From positions 1 through 51,332 of the forward strand of contig CAJXGD010000012.1 in assembly GCA_913053845.1 (NCBI GenBank): 51,332 bases of DNA, given 5' to 3'. The notes beneath the pieces are model-generated. The model worked only from the letters and a program-made list of their open reading frames with translations. It did not search any database and was not told the DNA's origin. This DNA is from an uncultured bacterium (GTDB lineage Bacteria; Bipolaricaulota; Bipolaricaulia; RBG-16-55-9; DRJF01). A program made the position numbers and the translations under genes. Positions 1 to 8,508 of this stretch are shown here, piece after piece. Positions within the stretch are counted from its first letter, which is position 1. Each line of letters begins with the position of its first letter.

Positions 1-1081
1 TAGATGCCGCGGGATTAAATCTTCGATTGTGGCGCCTTCAAGTTGATTTAGGTATTGAGCAACGTTGAGAATCCTTTCCTTAGGGAGCAGGTTTTCCCCT
101 ATGAGTTTCTTCGTCACCTCTTTGCCAGATTTGTCATTGTCAACGAGCACGCCTGTTGGTGCTCCGCAACCTACAACATACCGAACTAGATATTCTGTCA
201 CCTTGCCCCCGCCTGGAAGGATGCTGAGTTCATTTAAGTCCGGGGTGGGTAAGCCGGCTATCGTGAATTTGCGAATGAGGGCCCTTAACAGCATGTGGTC
301 CGTCATACCCTCCACAATCAGGTTCTTCCGTCCCATGAATGGAAAATCACCTAGATACAGGCCGACAGATGTCAAAGCTGGCTCATAATCAGTAAGGCGA
401 TCGGCGCTCTCTTTGAGCGGGTCGATGCTGCCGATGAAGCAAAGGGTGTAGCTTGGATAGTACCGTGACACCCTTATTAGACTGCTTCCAGTTCCGAAAT
501 AACGCACGCACGCGATCTGGGCGATTCCAGTCTACGAGGAATGGAGAGTGTGTGGCTAAGACGATCTGCAAGACATTCTCTCTAGCAAACGCAGAAAGAA
601 ATCGCATGAGATCACGCTGAGCGGGTGGGTGTAGATACGTAGAAATATTGAGTAGGTCCTCGTCTATCAACAACAAGATCGTTCTATCTTTTAGCTCTTC
701 GGAGTTGAGGCGCCTGTGCAACTCATCTAGTTTGTATTGTAGTAGAAGCCAGATGTAAAGAAACTGCTGCAGCCCCTTGCCTCGTTGAGCCAGTTTTTCG
801 TAGGGCGGCTTAGTTGGGTCTTCGATATAGAGCACAATTTTTTTCTTCTCCCCATCAAGCTTTAAGCGGATTCTTACTGCAGCTTGGGACCAATGATCAA
901 AAGCAAGGTGGGTGAGTCGGTCTGCGACTCCATTTAGTGCGGCTTCAGAAGCCTCTGAAGGATTGGCTAACACTTTTTCTGTGTGGCCGGCTTTAAAAAA
1001 ACCGCCCAACTTAAACAGTAAATGGTGAACAGTACCCTCATTGTCTACATTGAGATCCATCTCCCCCGATAAAGGATTCAT
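1..1081 (-). pseudogene. OLD-family ATPase/TOPRIM nuclease, truncated and frameshifted
   Basis: Remnant of an overcoming-lysogenization-defect (OLD) type protein, an ABC-like ATPase joined to a TOPRIM nuclease. On the minus strand the ATPase half keeps a Walker B run (ILLLIDE) and the following ATHSPFLVDWN switch motif, both near 530-690. Near 400-480 the frame breaks. One frame stops at 389, while the shifted frame reads on through NLIVEG-TD near 300 and GVLVDNDKSGKE near 140, which are the TOPRIM acidic motifs, and leaves the window at base 1. No Walker A motif exists upstream, so the 5' half is missing as well; the 5' boundary given (an in-frame ATG at 1081) is approximate. The adjacent PKD gene is divergent and overlaps any longer frame. 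Two independent lesions make it very unlikely to work. Base composition is AT-richer than most of the window, which suggests imported DNA. Confidence 0.75.
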
Positions 1082-1188
1082 GTAGCCGTTTGGGGAGGTT
1101 CCGTAGGCATGGGTCACGGCAGACACATGGTGAGGGAATGTGCTATACTGACTCCAACAAGCGGTACGAGGTATGGGGGCAAAGCAAT

Positions 1189-2913
1189 ATGGGAAACCTC
1201 GGATTGATGTTAGCTTTTGAAGTTTTGATAACGTCTTTGTCAGAAACGGTGGCTGAATTGCTGTCATATGTTATTGGAGCCAGTGTTGGCTTGCTGTCAG
1301 TGGTCATTGCGCTTATGAAATGGCAATTCCCCCAATATCGGATCCCTGTTCTTCAGAAAATGAACCCATTAGTGGTGCTTCTTAGTGGAGTGTTCATCGC
1401 TTTGCTGATTGGAACTGCCCCAATATGGTCGGATATTAGTTACCGATTTATTACCAATCTCACCCAACAAAATCAACAACACCCACCCGCTACTCAGTCT
1501 ATCAAACTCACTGCAAGTTTCACTTATTCCCCACTCAAGCCGGCTGTGAATGAGCCCGTAGCATTTACGGATAGATCCTTTCCTCATGCATCGATAACAA
1601 CATGGAACTGGAGTTTCAGCCCTGCAGGCTCTGGCAAGACATCCAACCCTGTCCATATCTTCCGCGCTGACGGATCACAGCAGGTTTGCCTCTCGGTCGT
1701 GGATAACAATGGTAATGAAGCAAATATATGTGAGCAGATAACTATAACACCCTCGCCGCCGACACAGAAGCCTTTTGTTGATTTCACTTACTCCCCCATG
1801 AATCCAATTGTCTCAGAGACGGTGAAGTTTACCGATAGATCGTGGGATCCCAATGCACCAATCATTGCTTGGCATTGGGAATTTGGAGATGGCAGCACTA
1901 GCGATTCACAAACTCCAAGCCATGTCTTTGGTAATGCTGGGGACATCCGAACCTGCCTAACTATTATCGACAGGGAACGTGTGTCGGCGAGAAGATGTAT
2001 GCCAATTGTTTTATCACCGATACCACCGAACCCCGAACCCGTTGTTGATTTTATTTACATATACAAGCCAAACGCTACGGACAATAGCTCACCCGTGGAG
2101 TTCATTGATAGATCGTTCGATCCAAATGGATCAATCATTTCGTGGCATTGGGATTTTGGTGATGGGAATGTCAGCGGCACACCCAACCCCATATACGAGT
2201 TCCACACCGCAGATTATATGAACGTGTGTCTGACGGTTATTGACAACAAAGGTGCTTCGGCTACGAAGTGCGAATGGATGCCTACACACGTAAATCCTCC
2301 TCCTCCTCCGCTATTTGATAATCCTCATGCTGACTTCACTTACTCTCCGATTGACCCGATGGTCAATACTCCAGTTCATTTTAAATATGATTCTTCTTAT
2401 GGAAATAAGTCTATCACAAATTGGTACTGGGATTTCGGCGATGGTATCTCTAGCATCGAACCTAATCCAAACCATAGTTTTAGCTATCCAGGGGACAAAA
2501 AAGTGTGCCTGACTGTCACCAACTCACGGATAGCCACAAGTGAGTGCAAGAGAATCTTTGTTTCGACTAAGCCATTAGTTGAACCCCCTATGCTACCGTC
2601 GAAACCGCAGGTTCATGTGACCTATGTGGTGCGACTCTCTGGCCAGTTTCATTATGTAGGCGGCGATTTAGTTGACATCAGTGACTTAGAGATTTATTCC
2701 TTAGACCAAGGGCAATCTAGCGTCCCTTATACAGACCCCTATGACGATACCATTCGTGGGTTCAGAGTTCCGCCATCGGACATACTATTCGCTTTCCGTA
2801 ATCGAAAGACTGCAAGAGCCGTAGTGCTTAACCCCAATACGGTTAGCATCGTGGGCTCCGCCGACTGGCGAAAGACAGCAACGGGTGCCTGGGGCCTACA
2901 AGTGGCTAGATAG
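1189..2913 (+). CDS. Membrane-anchored protein with four PKD domains
   Basis: Product of 574 residues. The start is placed at ATG 1189 because a longer frame from 1090 begins inside divergent DNA and has no good ribosome site. Two hydrophobic segments (about residues 20-41 and 50-70) anchor it. Four PKD-type immunoglobulin-like repeats follow (about residues 95-180, 187-270, 276-365 and 378-465). Each opens with a FTYSP-like strand, and most carry the W.W.FGDG core. The last 100 residues form a separate domain I do not recognise. PKD repeats usually serve surface adhesion or protein-protein contact, so an exported, cell-surface position is inferred. The gene is AT-richer than its downstream neighbours and sits beside decayed genes, so lateral origin is likely. 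No partner gene is evident. Confidence 0.75.
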   Translation: MGNLGLMLAFEVLITSLSETVAELLSYVIGASVGLLSVVIALMKWQFPQYRIPVLQKMNPLVVLLSGVFIALLIGTAPIWSDISYRFITNLTQQNQQHPPATQSIKLTASFTYSPLKPAVNEPVAFTDRSFPHASITTWNWSFSPAGSGKTSNPVHIFRADGSQQVCLSVVDNNGNEANICEQITITPSPPTQKPFVDFTYSPMNPIVSETVKFTDRSWDPNAPIIAWHWEFGDGSTSDSQTPSHVFGNAGDIRTCLTIIDRERVSARRCMPIVLSPIPPNPEPVVDFIYIYKPNATDNSSPVEFIDRSFDPNGSIISWHWDFGDGNVSGTPNPIYEFHTADYMNVCLTVIDNKGASATKCEWMPTHVNPPPPPLFDNPHADFTYSPIDPMVNTPVHFKYDSSYGNKSITNWYWDFGDGISSIEPNPNHSFSYPGDKKVCLTVTNSRIATSECKRIFVSTKPLVEPPMLPSKPQVHVTYVVRLSGQFHYVGGDLVDISDLEIYSLDQGQSSVPYTDPYDDTIRGFRVPPSDILFAFRNRKTARAVVLNPNTVSIVGSADWRKTATGAWGLQVAR

Positions 2914-3103
2914 AGCCGTTAATCTGCGTTGAATAACCTTCAGCAGTCGCCTGAATGGTAATGCTCAAAACGGAATCGTTTGCCCTTTGTAACAGTGCAG
3001 AAAGGCTATTCAGACTCTAGTCTGAGGTATGACCGTCGACTGAACGCGAGACCGTGTTCTTCACTTATTTCAATGAAAGAACGCTAAAGCTCCTCAATGA
3101 CAT

Positions 3104-3394
3104 CTACAGCCTCAACGGATTGAGATAGAGCCCGAAAGGGAAGACCACGTCGTCGGCCGTAAAGGGTGCACCATCAGACCATTCCAGACCCTGGCGCAGG
3201 TGGAAGGTAACCGATTTGCCATCTGGGGAGAGCGTATAACTGGCGGCCAAGGCCGGCTCAATCTTCCGGGCGATGCGATTGATCCGAATCAAGGGGCTCA
3301 GGGTGAGCTCAGTGATAGGATTGATGGAGAAGAGGGGGTTGAGCGTAGACGGTGCGCTGGGCAGGGCAAAGGTCAGGAGGCAATGATCATCCCG
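3104..3394 (-). pseudogene. Fragment of an oligopeptide ABC-transporter substrate-binding protein
   Basis: On the minus strand an open frame of about 95 codons matches the N-terminal part of family 5 extracellular solute-binding proteins. It shows an STLNPLF motif and then the typical run ending in FHLRQGLEWSDG and PFTADDVVFPF. Family members are about 500-600 residues, so over 80% of the gene is missing. There is no signal peptide, no convincing start codon, and the frame ends abruptly after the DDVVF motif. It lies just downstream of the ABC-2 exporter operon and is probably unrelated to it. I read it as the stump of a deleted peptide-uptake gene. Confidence 0.65.
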
Positions 3395-3437
3395 ACAGAT
3401 GAACTGTCGGCTTGGGCATAACCTCAGCTTCGAGATG

Positions 3438-4214
3438 TCAGTAGTGCCCCAACAACCCCCGGTTGCGCGCCGCGTTCTCTAATAACTTGAAGACGAGCAG
3501 GCCCCCCAGAAAGTAGAAGGCCGCGTTGGCCAATAGCAAGAGCAGATCGCCCGTAGGAATCTGGGTGATCGAACGCCCCCCGATCATCACCTGGCCGATC
3601 AGATGGGTCCCCCAGGAGAGCGGCAGATACTTGGCAAAGGGGAATTTGTCCAGCGGAGCCGCGATCAGCACGATGAAGACGAACTGCAAGATCTGAAAGG
3701 CCGACTGGACCTGCTTGAAGACCAGCGCCAGCCCCCCCATCACGAAGCCTATCCCATAGACCCCGGCCACGCTCAGGGCCAACAGGGGCAGCAAGCTCAG
3801 CAGGTCAATGTGCAGCCACTTGCCAGTGGAGGCCATCATCAGGAGCAGCAGGACCCCCAAAACGACCAACTGGTAGAAGAAAGCTACGACCAATTGAGAG
3901 AGAATCACCGAGCGAAAGCCCAGCGGCGACATATAGAGCTGCTCCAGTGTCCCCTGCTGGGCCTCGTTGATCAGGTCCCAGGAGAGCTCGGAGTAGGCGA
4001 AGATGGCGAAGGCCCAGACGATGAAGCCCACGACTAAGCCGTCGAGCGTCTGACCGAACTGTGGCGCGCCCGCTCCCAACGCCTTGGCCCCATAAAATAC
4101 AATCAGGAAGATCATGAAGACGCTGACCATCCCGGAAAGAGTGTTGAAGTAATAACGCTTCAAGTAGACCAGATATTTTTTGGAAACGGCTTTGAACAGC
4201 ACCGCTGCGCGCAT
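3438..4214 (-). CDS. ABC-2 type exporter permease
   Basis: Integral membrane subunit of 258 residues with about six hydrophobic segments and the general look of ABC-2 permeases (a long first loop, a central cluster of membrane spans and a last span near residue 240). Its ATG directly follows the stop codon of the ATPase gene, so the two are translationally coupled and should form one exporter. The substrate is unknown; ABC-2 systems move drugs, lipids, polysaccharides or peptides outward. It is the last gene of the operon that begins with the DUF4004 regulator near 8,445-8,751. No duplicated half or fused ATPase is present, so the complex probably has two permease and two ATPase chains. Confidence 0.85.
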   Translation of the reverse strand: MRAAVLFKAVSKKYLVYLKRYYFNTLSGMVSVFMIFLIVFYGAKALGAGAPQFGQTLDGLVVGFIVWAFAIFAYSELSWDLINEAQQGTLEQLYMSPLGFRSVILSQLVVAFFYQLVVLGVLLLLMMASTGKWLHIDLLSLLPLLALSVAGVYGIGFVMGGLALVFKQVQSAFQILQFVFIVLIAAPLDKFPFAKYLPLSWGTHLIGQVMIGGRSITQIPTGDLLLLLANAAFYFLGGLLVFKLLENAARNRGLLGHY

Positions 4215-5177
4215 TCAGGACTCCTTTCCGGCGATGATCTTGAGGAAGATCTCTTCTAGATTAGGATCGCGACGTCCGATCGACTCGATCCGCACTCCGC
4301 TCCGGTGCAATAGCTCGATCAGCTCATATAACTGGCCGTTGCGCAGCAGCTCGACCTCGACCTTGGTCCGGCTGGTGTCGGGTGAGATCTGGATCAGCTC
4401 GAACTGCTCTTGGAGTCTCTCGGCATCTTGAGGGCTGAGCAGTCCGGAGAGCTCGACGGTATAGGCCCGCGCGCGGAAGAGCTCCAATAGATTCGCCACC
4501 CGATCATCGGTGATCACCCGACCATCGTTGATGACGATCACCCGCCCGCAGACATCTTGGACCACGTTCATGTCATGGCTGGAGAGCAGGATGGTCCGCT
4601 CGCCCCGCGCGGCCATTCCTTTCAGGATGCCGCGCAGCTCGTGAGAGATCTCCACGTCGAGGCCCAGAGTGGGCTCGTCCAGCAAGAGCAAGGGCGTCCG
4701 TTTGACCAGGGCGCAAGCCACGGCCAGTTTCTGCTGCATCCCGCGCGAGAGCATCCGCGCCGGTGTTTTGACTTTGCTCTCCAGGTGAAACAGCTCGATC
4801 AGCTCGTTGATATAACCCTGGATGCGCCGCATGGGGATGCCTTGCAGCCCGGCGAAGAACTCCAGATTCTCGCGCACGTTCAGCCGCCAGTAGATATTGC
4901 GGTTGCCCTCCAGAACCGCCGAGACGTATTCTACAGCAGCTTTAGGCCGCCGGATGGCATCGGCGCCGTTGATCGTGATCTCGCCCGAAGTGGGACGGAT
5001 CAGGGTGCAGAGGCACTTGATAGTCGTCGTCTTGCCCGCGCCGTTGGGACCGAGCAAGCCTACGACCTCGCCCGGCTCCACCGCAAAGCCGACGCCGTCC
5101 ACGGCCAGAGTGTCGCCGCGCTTGCGGCTGTGATAGATTTTCCGGAGTTCTCGCACCTGTAAAATGGGCTCGCTCAT
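4215..5177 (-). CDS. ABC-2 exporter ATP-binding protein
   Basis: ATPase of 320 residues driving the adjacent permease. Walker A GPNGAGKT is at residues 43-50, a degenerate signature LSRGMQQKLA lies near 142, and Walker B LLLLDEPTLGLD lies near 164-175, followed by the SSHD switch histidine. A C-terminal extension of about 90 residues resembles the regulatory tail common in DrrA/NatA-like exporter ATPases. The start is set at ATG 5177, where homology begins (MSEPILQVREL); the frame reaches further upstream, but that part overlaps the DUF4097 gene in another frame. Five bases separate it from that gene, so it is cotranscribed with the envelope-type proteins of this operon. Confidence 0.9.
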   Translation of the reverse strand: MSEPILQVRELRKIYHSRKRGDTLAVDGVGFAVEPGEVVGLLGPNGAGKTTTIKCLCTLIRPTSGEITINGADAIRRPKAAVEYVSAVLEGNRNIYWRLNVRENLEFFAGLQGIPMRRIQGYINELIELFHLESKVKTPARMLSRGMQQKLAVACALVKRTPLLLLDEPTLGLDVEISHELRGILKGMAARGERTILLSSHDMNVVQDVCGRVIVINDGRVITDDRVANLLELFRARAYTVELSGLLSPQDAERLQEQFELIQISPDTSRTKVEVELLRNGQLYELIELLHRSGVRIESIGRRDPNLEEIFLKIIAGKES

Positions 5178-5181
5178 GGTT

Positions 5182-6138
5182 CTATGGCCCTTTGTTGATC
5201 TGGATATCGCCGCTGGAGGTCTCAATGTGGATCTCGGCGGCGGGATGCTCGCCCACGCTGCCGCGCAGATCATGCGGGGTCGCTTTGCCGGTAGTCACCA
5301 ACGGGAACGCCACCTCAATATCTCCGGAGTGCGTCTCGGCAGCCAGCGTGAACTGCGCCTCGGCGGGCAACCTCAGCACTACGTCACCGGAGCTGGCCTC
5401 CAGATGCCACTTGACATCCTCACTCAGCCCTGAATCCACCTGAATCTCCCCGCTGCCCGTGTCCACCCGCAGGTCGGCGGCGATATCTTTCAGCGCCACG
5501 TCCCCGGAGCCGACGTTGACCTCCACCGCGCCGGAGATCTGCTCCAGCTTGACGTCCCCGCTGCCCGCTTCAGCCCGAACTTCCGAAGCTCCGCTCACGC
5601 TGATCTCCCCGCTGCCGGTCTCCACGCTGACCTGGCGCGCTATCTCCGCAATCTCGACATCTCCTGAGCCCGCCTGGGAACGCAGCGGCCCGCGTAGATC
5701 CGCCGCATACTGATCGCCGGAGCCGGAGTTCAATTCCACTTCAGTCTCATAGGGTGCTTGCACCTCAAAGCTCATGGTAATCGAGACACTCAGTTTGGAG
5801 AAGAACCCCAGATTATTACGATATTTCCTCAGATCACCGATCTCGATCGTCTGGCCGGTGGTCTCAATGGGTGGATCGGCCTTGATCTGCTTGGCGAGCT
5901 GCCGCGCCTGCTCCCGGTCAGGGGCGCTGACGGTGAAGCGCGAGCGGACGATGAGCTGATCATCCGGGCCGCGGCTGAGGTGAATATCCCCGCTGCCGGT
6001 ATCCACGATCAGCCTGATCGGCGCTGCCATGTTCAATCTCGTCTCGAATCTGTCGGTAACTCTGGCCATCAGTGTACATGAATGGACGGCTCCGCTGAGA
6101 AACCCCAGCAACAGCAGCCCGGCAAGGGCCGTCCTCAT
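5182..6138 (-). CDS. DUF4097-type beta-repeat surface protein
   Basis: Protein of 318 residues built from a ladder of short beta repeats, each carrying GSGD/GSGE or SSGD (for example VDTGSGDI, VETGSGEI, VNVGSGDV), which is the hallmark of DUF4097/putative-adhesin proteins. A hydrophobic N-terminus ending in AVHSC may be a signal peptide with a poor lipobox; histidine next to the serine is unusual, so lipid attachment is uncertain. AGGAGG lies eight bases before ATG 6138, which favours it over the in-frame GTG at 6147. It shares an operon with a bactofilin-like protein and an ABC exporter. In Firmicutes such proteins often accompany envelope-stress operons, so an envelope role is inferred; the molecular function is unknown. 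Confidence 0.8.
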   Translation of the reverse strand: MRTALAGLLLLGFLSGAVHSCTLMARVTDRFETRLNMAAPIRLIVDTGSGDIHLSRGPDDQLIVRSRFTVSAPDREQARQLAKQIKADPPIETTGQTIEIGDLRKYRNNLGFFSKLSVSITMSFEVQAPYETEVELNSGSGDQYAADLRGPLRSQAGSGDVEIAEIARQVSVETGSGEISVSGASEVRAEAGSGDVKLEQISGAVEVNVGSGDVALKDIAADLRVDTGSGEIQVDSGLSEDVKWHLEASSGDVVLRLPAEAQFTLAAETHSGDIEVAFPLVTTGKATPHDLRGSVGEHPAAEIHIETSSGDIQINKGP

Positions 6139-6179
6139 GTCGGTCACCTCCTGGATTTGCTTAGCGGCTTACTTGACAC

Positions 6180-6638
6180 TCAGCTCTGCCCGCGACAGGT
6201 GGAGCAGTAGAGCTTGTCCGCAGCGATGATCCGCCCGCAATGGCGGCAATTACTCTTCAAATCACGATAACATTGGGGACAGATGGCCCGCTGGGCCGAA
6301 ACTTCTTGGCCGCAATGGGGGCAGCGCTGGAGGGCAGCCGCCCGCTTGGGCCTGCGCCGAAGCGGCGCCTTGAGCAGCCGACCGGGCAGGGCGAATAGCT
6401 GCACGATCCCGACGGCCAGCCGCCGGCTGAGCCCTACCGAGGTCGGTACCCACCAGAAGCCGAAGATGACCCACGGCACCCAGTCCAACTCCCATCCCAC
6501 CAACCGAAGATTGAGCCACTCTGTCCCCTGAATCCCCCAGAGGATCAAGATGACCAAGATCGTCCCGCGCAGCCAGCCGGGCGCTCTCGGAGTGCGAGGC
6601 CTAGACCTTCTGCTGATGCGCAACAGTGGCCGACTCAT
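6180..6638 (-). CDS. Small membrane protein with a C-terminal double zinc ribbon
   Basis: Protein of about 152 residues. A basic N-terminus is followed by one or two hydrophobic spans (about residues 22-63) and a cytosolic tail with two zinc ribbons. The tail has four CxxC pairs (CPHC, CPQC, CRHC, CSTC), which fits the double-zinc-ribbon fold. ATG 6638, just after GTGAGG, is preferred over ATG 6659, but both overlap the end of the bactofilin gene (stop at 6601), so translation is coupled. The function is unknown. Zinc ribbons fused to membrane anchors often act as protein-docking modules, and the gene's place between a bactofilin and a DUF4097 protein suggests an envelope-linked assembly. Confidence 0.7.
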   Translation of the reverse strand: MSRPLLRISRRSRPRTPRAPGWLRGTILVILILWGIQGTEWLNLRLVGWELDWVPWVIFGFWWVPTSVGLSRRLAVGIVQLFALPGRLLKAPLRRRPKRAAALQRCPHCGQEVSAQRAICPQCYRDLKSNCRHCGRIIAADKLYCSTCRGQS

Positions 6639-7488
6639 CGACCTCACAGAGCTCCTCATACTCCACCGCCTCGATCTGACAGTCCGGTCCGATGATCACC
6701 CGTTTGCCCCGCACCGTCTCGGCCTGGGTGGCTTCGAGATAGATCTGGTCGCCCTCTATCGTCTCCACCTCCAGCCGCCCTTGGCCGCCGAAGCCGCCCA
6801 GGTGCAGGCCCAGGTTCCCAAAGCTCTGGCCCAGCTTGCCCAGCTCCTCGGCCAAGCGGCCAAAGTCAATGTTTATGTCTATGCCGAAGCGCTGGCGCAG
6901 CTTTTCAAAGCCCTCCTCGGCCTGCGCCTGCTTCGCCTTGAGCTTTTCTTTCAGATCCTCGGCGCTAAAAGAAGCGCCAAAGCTTCCTTTACGGCGGACC
7001 TCGATCCGCTCGCCGCCGATCTCCTTGGCCCGACAGTCACCCTCCAGGCGGATCTCGACCTCGTCGGCCGAGAGCAGCCCTTCGACCTGAAAGGAACCGG
7101 CGGAGACGAACTTGTCCGCCTCGACATCGGAGCCTACCTGGCAAGAGCCGCTCAGCTTGATGTAGCCAGCGGTAAGCTTCTTGCCGATGCGTTGTGAGCC
7201 GGCGGACTTGAAGACGTCGGCCGCCACCCGCCCACCTATCCGGGTGGAGCCGGTCATCTGCAGCTCGCCCGCTTTGATATCGCCCTCGACCCGACAGGAG
7301 CCGGCGGTCTTCATCTCTTCCGCCTTGACCGAGCCCTCAAAGCGACAGGAGCCGGCGGTGTTGATCGTCTTGGCCTGCACGTCACCCTCGATCACGCCTG
7401 AGCCGGCGACGCTGACGCTCTGGTAAGTTCCACCGCTCACCCGACCGGAGCCGGCAATCGTCACCCGCTGCCCGCCCCCGCTTACCAT
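6601..7488 (-). CDS. Bactofilin-like polymer-forming protein
   Basis: Protein of 295 residues whose first 180 residues are imperfect repeats of about 19-20 residues centred on AGS/GSC (for example TAGSCRVEGDIKAGEL), the pattern of the right-handed beta-helical bactofilin/YhbE-YhbF family. A charged helical stretch follows (about residues 178-215, AEDLKEKLKAKQAQAEEG), then a second beta segment. Bactofilins polymerise into cytoskeletal filaments without nucleotide. The DUF4004 regulator two genes upstream matches the Bacillus subtilis yhbD-yhbE-yhbF arrangement, which supports the call. The start ATG overlaps the previous stop by seven bases. The cysteines in several repeats (GSC) are an oddity that might bind metal or form bridges. 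Confidence 0.75.
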   Translation of the reverse strand: MVSGGGQRVTIAGSGRVSGGTYQSVSVAGSGVIEGDVQAKTINTAGSCRFEGSVKAEEMKTAGSCRVEGDIKAGELQMTGSTRIGGRVAADVFKSAGSQRIGKKLTAGYIKLSGSCQVGSDVEADKFVSAGSFQVEGLLSADEVEIRLEGDCRAKEIGGERIEVRRKGSFGASFSAEDLKEKLKAKQAQAEEGFEKLRQRFGIDINIDFGRLAEELGKLGQSFGNLGLHLGGFGGQGRLEVETIEGDQIYLEATQAETVRGKRVIIGPDCQIEAVEYEELCEVDESATVAHQQKV

Positions 7489-7727
7489 CGGTCGCTCCAG
7501 TCATCCTCAGGTGGCGGTGGCGCCGGGGGCTTCAGGGCGCGCCTCTTCCACCAGCGATACCCCAGATAGGCCGCTCCGCCTACGAAGGCCAACGGCACAG
7601 CGGCCCTGAGGAGCAGCCAGCTCAGTTTGAGCAGCAGTACCAAAAAGCCCAGACCCAGCAAGAGCGCCAGGCCGCCGCCGGCCAGGATCAGCAGCTTCTT
7701 CAGCAGATTGTTCATACTCATCTCCAT
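7482..7727 (-). CDS. Small two-span membrane protein
   Basis: Protein of 81 residues with two closely spaced hydrophobic segments (about residues 9-37 and 40-58), then a basic WWKRR patch and a proline-rich acidic tail. AGGAGG six bases before ATG 7727 fixes the start. It sits between the DUF4004 regulator and the bactofilin gene and overlaps the latter by seven bases. I do not recognise a family. Its size and position suggest a membrane anchor or partner for the bactofilin-like polymer or the exporter, but that is inference only. Confidence 0.7.
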   Translation of the reverse strand: MEMSMNNLLKKLLILAGGGLALLLGLGFLVLLLKLSWLLLRAAVPLAFVGGAAYLGYRWWKRRALKPPAPPPPEDDWSDRW

Positions 7728-7755
7728 CCGATACCTCCTCTTGTCTATTTGCCGC

Positions 7756-8445
7756 TCAAGCTTCGCGACGCATCCTCATCTTCGTCTCTTCCCGCAGGCG
7801 GTTCAAGTCGAGCTGCGCCGCCACCTGGCTCTCCGGATCCAACTGAAACTGCCCAGAGGGTACCAGGCAGCAGAAGCCGACGGTCGGCTGCTGCTTGCTG
7901 AGCAGGCTCAGCTTGATCTCCTTGCGGATGACCAGCAACAGCCAGCCGGGTCGAGCCTCGCCCAGGCTGAGCTGCTCGCCCTGCAGATCCGCTCGCAGCG
8001 TGGCCAGCGCCAGGGCGATCTCCTCCGGCGCCAGGTCCAGCGTCTGCAATTGCTCCAGCAGGGCCAGTTGGAGCAGGTCGGCAAAGCTGAACGGTCCGCG
8101 CTGGCCACTGACCGTGGCGTAATATTCCAGTACTTCAGGCGAAATCCAGTCTAGGCCCTCTAGGTCGGCGCGCTCGACCGGCCGGCCACCGCTCTGGGGG
8201 GAGAGCAGCTCGGCGATCTCCTCTAAGCTGTGATCGTCTTTGAGCGCCTTGATGCGGGCGAGGCGCTCGAGAATCTTGGCCTGGGGTAGGAAGGTCTCCT
8301 GGCCGGTGAAGGTGGAGCGACGCTCGAACCAGCCCTCGGGGATGAGCCCCTTGCGCTTCCAGCGGTAGAACTGACCGTAGGTGATCTCGGCCCGTTCTAG
8401 CACCTCCTTCTTGGCGATCATCTCTTCTTCATCTTCATCGGCCAT
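7756..8445 (-). CDS. DUF4004/YhbD-like MerR-type regulator
   Basis: Protein of 229 residues. An acidic start is followed by a MerR-like winged helix-turn-helix (about residues 10-75: ITYGQFYRWKRKGLIPEGW, then a recognition region and a LEEIAELL helix). The C-terminal 130 residues are a likely effector-sensing domain. This is the layout of B. subtilis YhbD (DUF4004). GAGGAG lies a few bases before ATG 8445; the longer frame upstream has no support. It is the second gene of the operon it probably controls. A palindrome lies in the 17-base spacer of the operon promoter, the usual place for MerR-family operators, and an imperfect copy sits about 50 bases before this gene. Confidence 0.8.
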   Translation of the reverse strand: MADEDEEEMIAKKEVLERAEITYGQFYRWKRKGLIPEGWFERRSTFTGQETFLPQAKILERLARIKALKDDHSLEEIAELLSPQSGGRPVERADLEGLDWISPEVLEYYATVSGQRGPFSFADLLQLALLEQLQTLDLAPEEIALALATLRADLQGEQLSLGEARPGWLLLVIRKEIKLSLLSKQQPTVGFCCLVPSGQFQLDPESQVAAQLDLNRLREETKMRMRREA

Positions 8446-8494
8446 TATCGCTCCTCTCCGGCAAGGGCGAGGCTGGGGTTGCCCCTGCATCACA

Positions 8495-8505
8495 GAACAC
8501 TGTTA
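8495..8505. promoter_or_regulatory. Second, imperfect copy of the operator palindrome
   Basis: GAACACTGTTA shares the ten bases AACACTGTTA with the promoter operator at 8798-8808 and keeps four of five symmetric pairs. It lies in the gap between the 80-residue gene and the regulator gene, about 50 bases before the regulator start. No good -35/-10 pair accompanies it, so it could be an auxiliary binding site or a decayed one. Confidence 0.4.
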
Positions 8506-8508
8506 TGA

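Noticed and set aside
65..388. Plus-strand 107-codon frame at the left end
   Set aside because: It is the reverse of the TOPRIM half of the OLD remnant, whose motifs are clear on the minus strand.
3010..3025. Hairpin TCAGACT-CT-AGTCTGA as a terminator or operator
   Set aside because: The two-base loop is too tight for a stable terminator, no T-run follows, and it stands in decayed DNA without a clear gene partner.
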